Source: Chloroflexota bacterium (lineage in GTDB: Bacteria > Chloroflexota > Dehalococcoidia > Lucifugimonadales > UBA2962). Taken from it: a stretch of DNA of 61,842 bases. The notes below the pieces were generated by a model, which saw nothing but the letters and a program-made list of their open reading frames with translations, was not told the origin of the DNA and did not search any database. The position numbers and the translations under genes were made by a program. The DNA is taken from contig PAAV01000059.1 of the NCBI GenBank assembly GCA_002699485.1, forward strand, positions 12,493 to 74,334, written 5' to 3'. Of this stretch, positions 55,249 to 61,842 are shown one piece after another; position 1 is the first letter of the stretch, and every line of letters begins with the position of its first letter.

Positions 55249-56361
55249 TCACTCTCGCAGAACAGCTTTAATTGGAACGCTCCAACCCTTTGCGATAATC
55301 CATGCCCAATACCTAATTCTACCCTCAATCAGCTCATATCTATATCTTTTTGACCCTTCCAATTTTTTAACTCTGATAGGTTTCAGTATACCTGCATCCA
55401 TAGTTTCAGCTAAAGATAGGGGACTTGGCACATACCCTTTTTTATTATTGATAGCATCTTCTAGAGTTGTGTAAACCTCGCGATCTTCAGCGACTGACAC
55501 CTGAATGTCTCCTGTTGGAATTGTAATTTGCGTAGAAATACAAGCCTCAGAAATTTCATCTATATCTTCTCGCGGAAGAACCGTTTCCCCTGCTATTGCA
55601 TTTTGTTGTAAATGCTCTGGATTTGCCGACTTTGGAATTACTATTACATTGGGTTGAGATATTAACCATCTTAAAGCAGTTTGAGCTTGATTTAAGCCAT
55701 GTTTCTCTGCGATTTTTGCTAACGTTTCCTGAGCATTCTTATTATTGACAATGGTTCCCTTATCTAATGGACTGTACCCAATTAAAGTCAAATCATTCTC
55801 TACGCAAAAAGGAATATGTGTGTCTTCAGCACTTCGATCAAAAAGATTGTATTCCATTTGTATAGAAGCCAATTTTATATTGTTTAAAGCATCATATGAT
55901 TCAAAAATTTCGTGCATAGAAAAATTGGATACTCCAATATGTTTTACTTTCCCTTGCTCAACAAGCAGGCTCATTGCTTCCATAGTTTCAGAGATAGGAA
56001 TATCACTATTACGCCAATGAACTTGATACAAATCAATATGATCTGTCTGAAGTCGCATCAAACTTCTTTCACACGATAAAATTAAATCCTTCTGTCCAGT
56101 ATTTTGTGGCGAGACCTTAGTAGCTATAAAGACGTTGTTTCTAAAATTTCTAACAACCCTACCTATCAATTTTTCCGATAAGCCATCCCCATATATTTCA
56201 GCAGTATCAATAAAATTCATGCCCAAATCAATACCAGTAGCAAGGCCACGTTCCAATTCAGGTATAGAGTAAGTTTGTATTGATGAATTCGTTGGAATTA
56301 AATCGCATCCCTGACCAATAGAAGAGACTTTTTGATTACCGGCAAACAATTTAGTTATCAA
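55249..56361 (-). CDS. Aldo/keto reductase fused to a ParB-like C-terminal domain
   Basis: 370 residues. The first 275 are an aldo/keto reductase with its full tetrad: Asp52 and Tyr57 in FIDTAEIYGDG, Lys82 in FIATKVSP and His115 in LYQVHW, and the NADP-binding PKSANPEHLQQN. The last 90 residues are not part of the family; they read like the ParB N-terminal fold: LAETMDAGILKPIRV followed by YELIEGRIRYWAW and an AVL end, matching the ParB pattern of LxxSIxxxGLxxPIxV then YxLIxGERRxxA. Start TTG at 56361. Standing between methyltransferase and the E1-like pair, it likely reduces a keto-sugar. Confidence 0.8.
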   Translation of the reverse strand: MITKLFAGNQKVSSIGQGCDLIPTNSSIQTYSIPELERGLATGIDLGMNFIDTAEIYGDGLSEKLIGRVVRNFRNNVFIATKVSPQNTGQKDLILSCERSLMRLQTDHIDLYQVHWRNSDIPISETMEAMSLLVEQGKVKHIGVSNFSMHEIFESYDALNNIKLASIQMEYNLFDRSAEDTHIPFCVENDLTLIGYSPLDKGTIVNNKNAQETLAKIAEKHGLNQAQTALRWLISQPNVIVIPKSANPEHLQQNAIAGETVLPREDIDEISEACISTQITIPTGDIQVSVAEDREVYTTLEDAINNKKGYVPSPLSLAETMDAGILKPIRVKKLEGSKRYRYELIEGRIRYWAWIIAKGWSVPIKAVLRE

Positions 56362-56444
56362 TATCGGACCTGATAATCACTTAATTTATAGATCTTTTCA
56401 ATCAAATAAAATTGCATCGTTTTAGTTTGAATGCTATACATCTC

Positions 56445-57485
56445 TTAGAATGGCCCTTTAAACCTCCGCTCATGGCTATAAAACTCCTCGTCATCCAGAT
56501 CTGTTGGACTCAACCCTAGTTTATTTTCTATGGCTCGAATAATATCTATAGCATTGGGGTAGAATTCATTTTCTAACACTCGTCCAGTTGGACATGGAGT
56601 ATGAGCGAAGCCTATCCTAGTTATTGGAGATTTAAGTCGTTTAAAACTCTTTTCATACACCCTAGTTGCTACCTCAGCACTGAAGCCATAATCCAGCCAA
56701 TCAATGTCAGCAACAATACAATGTCGAGTCTTGTTAACAGATTCAACTATCAATGAATCATCCAAAGGAGTTATTGTGCGTGGGTCAACTATCTCAACAC
56801 TCACGCCTCGTCTACCTAGAACCTCTGCAGCCTTGAGCGCTTCAATGTTCATCCATGAGGTAGCCACGATAGTGATATCCTCTCCTTGCTGAATAACCTT
56901 ACTTTCTCCTATAGGAATCGTGAATGGTTCCTCTGGCACATCCTCTTCTGCCCAATATAGCCACCTATGTTCTATAAAAACAACAGGGTTATCGTCACGA
57001 ATAGCTGATGTCAATAACCCCTTAGCATCTCTAGGTGTAGTAGGCATAACTACTTTTAAACCTGGGATATGAGCCAACCATGAATGTAAAGTCTTACTGT
57101 GCTGATAGCCTTGCCCCCAACCTCTTCCAACGACCACACGTATCACCATAGGTACGCTTTTATTTCCACCTGTAGAATAGGCATATGTTGAAATCATATT
57201 AACCAGTTGATTCATAGCCAATAATAAGAAATCCACCCTTATATGAATATGTATAGGCCTCATGCCTCCGATTGCAGCGCCTAGACCAAATCCAGTCATT
57301 GTCTCCTCACAAAGAGGTGTGTCGAAACACCTATCTGGACCGAATTGCTCTAGAAGACCTGCAGTACTACCAAAAATTTTCTTGTGATCGGGAACACCTA
57401 TTCCGTAAACGAATACAGCGGGATCTCGTTCCATTTCCTGGCGAGTAGCCTCCAGCAGTGCATCACAAAAGCTAAGCTTTCTCAT
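56445..57485 (-). CDS. Pyruvate dehydrogenase E1 beta-like (transketolase-type) subunit
   Basis: 346 residues from ATG 57485, preceded by AAGGAG at 6 bases; the frame is open upstream to 57539 but that part overlaps the alpha gene. TPP cofactor Glu is in CEETMTGFGLGAAIGG, and the pyrimidine-binding domain plus C-terminal transketolase domain (IVATSWMNIEALKAAEVLG, VEIVDPRTITPLDD) are complete. It overlaps the alpha gene by 14 bases, so the two subunits are coupled. No E2 or E3 gene is nearby, so this is not a normal dehydrogenase complex; ketose or acyl transfer to a sugar is suggested. Confidence 0.85.
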   Translation of the reverse strand: MRKLSFCDALLEATRQEMERDPAVFVYGIGVPDHKKIFGSTAGLLEQFGPDRCFDTPLCEETMTGFGLGAAIGGMRPIHIHIRVDFLLLAMNQLVNMISTYAYSTGGNKSVPMVIRVVVGRGWGQGYQHSKTLHSWLAHIPGLKVVMPTTPRDAKGLLTSAIRDDNPVVFIEHRWLYWAEEDVPEEPFTIPIGESKVIQQGEDITIVATSWMNIEALKAAEVLGRRGVSVEIVDPRTITPLDDSLIVESVNKTRHCIVADIDWLDYGFSAEVATRVYEKSFKRLKSPITRIGFAHTPCPTGRVLENEFYPNAIDIIRAIENKLGLSPTDLDDEEFYSHERRFKGPF

Positions 57486-58464
57486 AGAAAACTCCTTTAT
57501 AAAGATCTTCCGGGTGTGGAAAAGGAGCCAATTTAGCAAGTTTTATACTATTGCGGATTTTTTTCTCTATCTTTGATTCTACTGATTCTATTTCCTGTAC
57601 CGACATGCCTTGGTCAATTAGCCTTTGCCTCTGAGTTAACACACAGTCACGTTTAAACCATTCTTCGTACTCAGATCGCTCCCTATATCCAGCATCAAAA
57701 TCTTCATTAATGCCAACATGCTCCAGATACCTATAACATTTCAAGTATAAAAACACAGGCTTTGCCTTGGTGTTAATAATATTCATTGCCTGCTTGGTAA
57801 TATCATATATATGCTCAACATCAGTTGTGTCTGCTTGAATCACATCACATTCATATCCGTTCACTTGATCTACAATGGATCTATATCCTTGGCGGTTTTG
57901 AGATTCAGTATGCACAGCTAAGCCATTATCTTCACAAACAAACAATACAGGAAGTCGCATTAAACTGGCCAAATTTAAGCTTTCCCAAAAAGTACCTTCA
58001 TCCATTGCTCCATCTCCAAAAAACACACATGAAATACGGCCATTGTCTGCAACTTTGTTGGCAAATGCTAAACCTGTTGCTGGTGAAAGTACACTTGCAA
58101 CAATCGCGGATGCAGTCATATGTCCTTTATCTGGATCTGAGATATGCATAGAGCCGGCCTTACCACCTGCCGTTCCAGTTACCTTTCCATACATCTCAGC
58201 AAAGAACTTGTCAGTATCTTGTGTTTTGGCTAAGAATGCAGCATGTGTACGATAAGAAGTCCAAATCTGGTTCTCCTCACCGAGCGCATGACACACACCC
58301 ACTGGAATTGCCTCCTGGCCCATAGACATATGCATAGGAGTCTTCATCTCGTCTTCCATATAATGCTTGATAATATACTCTTCTGATAACCGAGCTAAAT
58401 ATAGAATTTTATAAAGGCTAATACTAAGGTCAGGGTTTATTTGATTGCTCTGTTTTGTAATCAT
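57472..58464 (-). CDS. Pyruvate dehydrogenase E1 alpha-like (acetoin dehydrogenase-type) subunit
   Basis: 330 residues. TPP site GDGAMDEGTFWESLNLA (about 148-164) continuing to CEDNGLAVHT, with GGKAGSMHISDP and YRTHAAFLAK motifs of the E1 alpha family. ATG at 58464. Partner of the overlapping beta subunit. In avilamycin biosynthesis a similar pair (AviB1/AviB2) is thought to attach a two-carbon unit to a keto-sugar, which is the closest precedent I know for this setting; assignment here is inference. Confidence 0.85.
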   Translation of the reverse strand: MITKQSNQINPDLSISLYKILYLARLSEEYIIKHYMEDEMKTPMHMSMGQEAIPVGVCHALGEENQIWTSYRTHAAFLAKTQDTDKFFAEMYGKVTGTAGGKAGSMHISDPDKGHMTASAIVASVLSPATGLAFANKVADNGRISCVFFGDGAMDEGTFWESLNLASLMRLPVLFVCEDNGLAVHTESQNRQGYRSIVDQVNGYECDVIQADTTDVEHIYDITKQAMNIINTKAKPVFLYLKCYRYLEHVGINEDFDAGYRERSEYEEWFKRDCVLTQRQRLIDQGMSVQEIESVESKIEKKIRNSIKLAKLAPFPHPEDLYKGVFYEKA

Positions 58465-58512
58465 TTTTATTAACTCATTGACTTATTTTTTATAAACAAA
58501 TTTGTAAGCGAT

Positions 58513-59046
58513 TTATACCTGTAAAAACTTATGTATCTTGGTTGCTTTGTGCCAAAATCCAATAGCTGACATTTGATTAAACTCTCCGGACATTACCATT
58601 TCTGTAAAATCAGTAAAGCTAACTAAAATAACTTCCATATCAGCTTCTACTGCGTAATCTGAGACTTTACTAGCCCCTAATCCTAAAAATCCATATTGCT
58701 GAGGTATATATCTGTTCAGCATGATCTTTCCAATTCCAAGGTTTATTAGTTCATTACATTCATAACCTGTTTCTTCTAAAAGTTCCCTTTCGGCCGCTTT
58801 AACTGGAACTTCACCCTCAGCAATAAATCCAGCAGGCAACTCTAATGTGTAACCCTTGACCGAATGACGATATTGTTTAACTAAAACAATTTCATCATCC
58901 TCAGTGATTGGCAAAATAATTACACTGTTGGGTCCATCTATTAAGTAGTATGGTTTGTCACTCGATCCACAATTAACTTCGGACCTTACTATATTGAACC
59001 ATTCAGTTTGAAATTCGATTTTTATACCTACCTCACTTGTACCCAT
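58513..59046 (-). CDS. NUDIX hydrolase (ADP-ribose/NDP-sugar pyrophosphatase-like)
   Basis: 177 residues. NUDIX box from Gly73 to about 96, with metal-binding Arg87-Glu88 and Glu91-Glu92 in AERELLEETGY; preceded by KQYRHSVKGYTLELPAG, the pattern of ADP-ribose pyrophosphatases (NudF-like). In a glycan cluster it may hydrolyse an NDP-sugar or remove misformed ones. ATG at 59046, 15 bases after the kinase gene. Confidence 0.85.
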   Translation of the reverse strand: MGTSEVGIKIEFQTEWFNIVRSEVNCGSSDKPYYLIDGPNSVIILPITEDDEIVLVKQYRHSVKGYTLELPAGFIAEGEVPVKAAERELLEETGYECNELINLGIGKIMLNRYIPQQYGFLGLGASKVSDYAVEADMEVILVSFTDFTEMVMSGEFNQMSAIGFWHKATKIHKFLQV

Positions 59047-59061
59047 GAATTAAATAATCTG

Positions 59062-60048
59062 TTAATTGTTATAGATAATTTCGGTGCCATTTGATTCGAA
59101 GGATATAGACGAGATCGTGCAGTCAGACAAATTAGATGCTAGTTGTTCTTGCTTATTTTCTGGAACAAAAAGCAACATAAATCCTGACCCTCCTGCCCCA
59201 AGAAGTTTACCGCCAATTGCACCCGATTCCATAGCACGATTATAGATATCATCCACTCGTTTGCTGGTTATATTACTCGCTAACTGTTTCTTCAAAGACC
59301 AAGCCTCATTCAACAAATCCCCAAAATCATCGATTGGAGAGTCACTCGATAAAATGTTGGTGCCTCGAGCAACCATGTCTCTTAAGTTAATCAGTAAACT
59401 GGTATTGGAATTTACATTCTCTAACATCTTGGCTGCAACTTCAGAGCTAATACGGCTTGCACCGGTAAACACCAACAATAACTTAGATTGCAAGCTATCA
59501 AGTCTAGCTTTAGATATTTTAAGCGGTTCGACTTTAAAATCACTACCGCCAGTGAATTTAATTACATTAAATCCTCCATACGCAACAGCGATTTGATCTT
59601 GATAACCTACATTTTCCTTCAGCCTATAGTGCTCCAAGTCTATTGCCTTAGTCGCTAAATCAAAATTAGTTGGATTCTCACCTCTTAAATGTAATAAACA
59701 ATTAATTAAGCCTACAGAAAAAGACGAACTTGATCCTATCCCAGCTCTCGCAGGCAAGTCACCGACATGGTGGATATTTAAACCTGTATTGTCATCAAAC
59801 TTCAGCATTCTTAATCCCTCTCTAACAGCAGGGTGTAGTATTTCTGAAATTGATGAAACTGCCTCAATATGTGACCATACAACGCTATGTTTGGTCTCAA
59901 AAGCAGTATCGCGGTAATCAGCCATAATGTAACAAGATTTATCGATCGTAGTTGACAACACTTGACCATCATTATCTTGTAACCAGAGAGGATAGTCAGT
60001 TCCTCCTCCAAAGAATGAAACTCGATATGGTGTTTTACTTATTATCAT
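59062..60048 (-). CDS. hddA: GHMP kinase, D-glycero-D-manno-heptose 7-phosphate kinase-like
   Basis: 328 residues. N-terminal TPYRVSFFGGGTDYPLWL, ATP loop LPARAGIGSSSSFSVG (about 96-111) and C-terminal GKLLGAGGSGFMLLF are those of HddA-type sugar kinases that phosphorylate heptose 7-phosphate at C1. ATG at 60048 overlaps the guanylyltransferase stop by 4 bases. Together with the next two genes it points to GDP-heptose synthesis. A fucokinase-like role is the main alternative. Confidence 0.8.
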   Translation of the reverse strand: MIISKTPYRVSFFGGGTDYPLWLQDNDGQVLSTTIDKSCYIMADYRDTAFETKHSVVWSHIEAVSSISEILHPAVREGLRMLKFDDNTGLNIHHVGDLPARAGIGSSSSFSVGLINCLLHLRGENPTNFDLATKAIDLEHYRLKENVGYQDQIAVAYGGFNVIKFTGGSDFKVEPLKISKARLDSLQSKLLLVFTGASRISSEVAAKMLENVNSNTSLLINLRDMVARGTNILSSDSPIDDFGDLLNEAWSLKKQLASNITSKRVDDIYNRAMESGAIGGKLLGAGGSGFMLLFVPENKQEQLASNLSDCTISSISFESNGTEIIYNN

Positions 60049-60767
60049 GATTTAACAGTGGAGAAAAATTGTTCTGCCGCAAAGAACGTTTCCGGTGTTC
60101 CGATATCAATGAATTTACTATCAGATATGTATCCATTAAATCCATCACCAATAAGACCGGGAAATATATCTCTTTCCAAAGAAACTGTTTCATTTTCTTT
60201 GATTTGTTCTAATACTGATCGGTTAATAACATACATACCTGCATTCACTAGGCCTTCAATATTTTCTATTTTCGATTTTTCATTGAAAGATTTAATCAAT
60301 CCTGATGAATCTACTACAACAGACCCGTACTGTGTACTATCTTCAACTCTAACAAGCAACATCGTTACGAACGACTCAGATTTAACATGAAACTCCAATA
60401 AATCTGATGGGTTTATATCGGTATATGAGTCACCATTTATAACTAAAAAGCATTCTGATTGAGACTTAGAACATGCCAATTTTAATGCGCCTCCTGTACC
60501 CAAAGGTTGAGTTTCAGTTACAGTAATAATATCGAAATTTGGATTTTCGATATTAGCAACATAATCAATTACTGTTTCAGAACGATATCCAAGAGATAAT
60601 ATAATCCTATTTATCCCTGCTTTAGTTAGCTGGCTAATTAAAATATCAATTAAAGCTAGATCTCCGATAGGAGTAAGTACTTTTGGTAAATCTGGTTGAA
60701 CAGACTTTAATCTAGTTCCTAATCCTCCACATAGAATTATTGCATCAGGAATCTTATATGCGTCCAT
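60045..60767 (-). CDS. hddC: Sugar-1-phosphate nucleotidyltransferase, HddC-like
   Basis: 240 residues. Nucleotide-binding CGGLGTRLKSVQPDLPKVL at 13-31, LVINGDSYTDI for the metal-binding Asp, and IDIGTPETFFAAE at the end. Closest in style to D-glycero-alpha-D-manno-heptose 1-phosphate guanylyltransferase; the preceding kinase gene and a GDP-mannose-type dehydratase support GDP-heptose. Nucleotide specificity (GTP or other) cannot be read by eye. ATG at 60767 overlaps the dehydratase gene by 14 bases. Confidence 0.82.
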   Translation of the reverse strand: MDAYKIPDAIILCGGLGTRLKSVQPDLPKVLTPIGDLALIDILISQLTKAGINRIILSLGYRSETVIDYVANIENPNFDIITVTETQPLGTGGALKLACSKSQSECFLVINGDSYTDINPSDLLEFHVKSESFVTMLLVRVEDSTQYGSVVVDSSGLIKSFNEKSKIENIEGLVNAGMYVINRSVLEQIKENETVSLERDIFPGLIGDGFNGYISDSKFIDIGTPETFFAAEQFFSTVKS

Positions 60768-61731
60768 ACTTCACTTCTTCACGCCAATAATCCAGCATAT
60801 CTTGCAATGTTTGTTCATAAGATATTGATGGCTCCCATCCTGTAGCCTGAACAAATTTTGAGGAGTCTGGGATCTGTAAAGTCACATCTGCTGGTCTTAT
60901 TAATTTAGGGTCTTGCTCTACCTTTACATCATTTTTAACTGAGCTCATATTTAACAATAAATCGAGCATATCTTTGATCGTCATAGTCCTATTACCACCA
61001 ATGTTATATACCTCACCCGGATCACACTTATCCACCAGCATCCAGTAAGCTTTCACAGTATCTCTTACATCGCAAAAAGTTCTAACCGAATCCAAGTTAC
61101 CTGTTTTTAAAACTGGCTTCTGTTGGCCTTGTTCAATTCTTGCAAGTTGTAATGCAAAAAATGAGTCTACAAAAACCTCGCCTCTTCTAGGCCCACTATG
61201 TGTAAACATACGACTTCTAATTGTTTTCAACTCGTAGGCCTGGTGATACATATAAGCCAGCATGTCCTCTCCGACTTTACTAACCGCGTAAGGGCTGACT
61301 GGATTCAAATCAGTGGATTCATTTATCGGTATCTGTGATTTGTCTACTTGACCATATACTTCTGACGAACTACAAACATGTATTACAGGATCAATTTTAG
61401 TAATTCTAATAGCTTCTAAAAGATTAGATGTGCCTACAACATTGGTATTAATTGTGTCTGCAGGAGCAGTGTAGCTGCTACTAACAAATGATTGCGCCGC
61501 TAAATGAAAAACTATTTCTGGTTTGACTTGATCAAATATTGTGATCAATGAGGATAAATCGTTTAAATCACCGTCAAATAAAGTAACTTTATCTTCTATG
61601 TTAGAAATGTTATTTCGGGGACTCCTCCATCGCTTAATCCCATACACTTCATGCCCAGATTGCTCGTTTAAAAGATATTCAGCTAAGTGACTTCCCACAA
61701 AACCGGTTATACCAGTTATTAATACTCTCAA
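60754..61731 (-). CDS. GDP-mannose 4,6-dehydratase-like (GDP-heptose dehydratase candidate)
   Basis: 325 residues, extended SDR. NADP site ITGITGFVGSHLAEYL at 5-20, HVCSSSEVYG with catalytic Ser/Glu, and complete YxxxK in PVSPYAVSKVGED. R-S-x-M-F-T-H-S-G-P-R-R segment as in GDP-mannose dehydratases. TTG start at 61731 directly follows the RmlC-like stop (TAATTG), with a strong GGAGGGG site 5 bases ahead. Next to heptose genes it may act on GDP-D-glycero-D-manno-heptose, as DmhA and DdahA do, forming GDP-4-keto-6-deoxyheptose. Confidence 0.85.
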   Translation of the reverse strand: MRVLITGITGFVGSHLAEYLLNEQSGHEVYGIKRWRSPRNNISNIEDKVTLFDGDLNDLSSLITIFDQVKPEIVFHLAAQSFVSSSYTAPADTINTNVVGTSNLLEAIRITKIDPVIHVCSSSEVYGQVDKSQIPINESTDLNPVSPYAVSKVGEDMLAYMYHQAYELKTIRSRMFTHSGPRRGEVFVDSFFALQLARIEQGQQKPVLKTGNLDSVRTFCDVRDTVKAYWMLVDKCDPGEVYNIGGNRTMTIKDMLDLLLNMSSVKNDVKVEQDPKLIRPADVTLQIPDSSKFVQATGWEPSISYEQTLQDMLDYWREEVKYGRI

Positions 61732-61842
61732 TTATTCCCCTCCACTGTCACGAACTGACAAAATTGGATTGCTTGTTGGCCAACTAATATTTATTGCAGG
61801 ATCATCCCAAAGGTAAGTAAATTGCGATGCACGTTCATAATA
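61732..61842 (-). CDS. RmlC-like sugar 3,5-epimerase, C-terminal end (runs off window)
   Basis: The last 36 codons of a gene that starts beyond the window. The visible end contains FTYLWDDPAINISWPT and NPILSVRDSG, the C-terminal signature of dTDP-4-dehydrorhamnose 3,5-epimerases and of their GDP-heptose relatives (DdahB/MlghB type). It is open to the window edge and ends at TAA 61732-61734. Next to the dehydratase it may epimerise C3/C5 of the 4-keto-6-deoxy product. dTDP-rhamnose synthesis is the alternative. Confidence 0.75.
   Translation of the reverse strand, partial: YYERASQFTYLWDDPAINISWPTSNPILSVRDSGGE

Overview
The window is a densely packed, AT-rich bacterial chromosome segment of 61.8 kb with about 60 protein genes, many short overlaps and a high share of TTG starts. 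Gene content (Rex, actinobacterial-type TrmI, MidA, type III pantothenate kinase, a PH-domain/zinc-ribbon protein, a metal-dependent amidohydrolase, a kelch lipoprotein, APS reductase) fits a Chloroflexota bacterium, most likely a marine Dehalococcoidia/SAR202-like lineage. That assignment is inference from protein style; there is no rRNA here to confirm it.

Layout. 1-4.5 kb: end of a peroxiredoxin, tRNA m1A58 methyltransferase, MidA-like methyltransferase, citrate synthase and the redox repressor Rex. 4.6-12.3 kb (minus): a complete F-type ATP synthase operon (atpZ-B-E-F-H-A-G-D-C) preceded by a bifunctional-nuclease (DUF151) gene. 12.4-15.9 kb (minus): pyrF and a molybdate ABC transporter (modABC). 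16-22.1 kb (plus): nusA-ylxR-infB-rbfA-truB, then rplU-rpmA-rpmE. 22.2-27 kb: a DUF1385 membrane protein, and on the minus strand an operon of cobalamin adenosyltransferase, hisH, hisA, a methyltransferase, hisF and hisIE. 27.3-31.9 kb: PH-domain membrane protein, amidohydrolase, kelch lipoprotein and a MoeB/ThiF-type adenylyltransferase. 32-42.2 kb: coaX, coaBC, an SDR, valS, an unknown gene, secA and prs. 42.4-45 kb: APS reductase and a bifunctional ATP sulfurylase/APS kinase.

45-61.8 kb (minus) is the accessory region: a cell-surface glycan cluster that runs off the right edge. It carries genes for a GDP-heptose sugar (GHMP kinase, nucleotidyltransferase, GDP-mannose-type 4,6-dehydratase, end of an RmlC-like 3,5-epimerase), a pair of pyruvate-dehydrogenase E1-like subunits without E2/E3, an aldo/keto reductase carrying a ParB-like C-terminal domain, a TylF-like methyltransferase, two paralogous NDP-sugar epimerase/reductases that both lack the usual catalytic tyrosine position, four glycosyltransferases, a zinc-ribbon methyltransferase, an FkbM methyltransferase and an AAC(3)-like N-acetyltransferase. 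The acetyltransferase gene is clearly GC-richer than its surroundings and is joined directly to a 29-codon remnant of a DegT-type aminotransferase gene, a visible recombination scar. Taken together the cluster looks built to make an unusual, modified (6-deoxyheptose, possibly branched and methylated) glycan; the nearby APS kinase domain could supply PAPS for sulfation. This is the best candidate for an undescribed system here.

Regulatory signals seen by eye include sigma70-like promoters before rex, DUF151/atp, nusA, rplU, coaX, valS, secA and cysH, a terminator-like hairpin in the nusA leader, and a likely leaderless coaX transcript. I found no tRNA, rRNA, CRISPR array, insertion sequence or origin.
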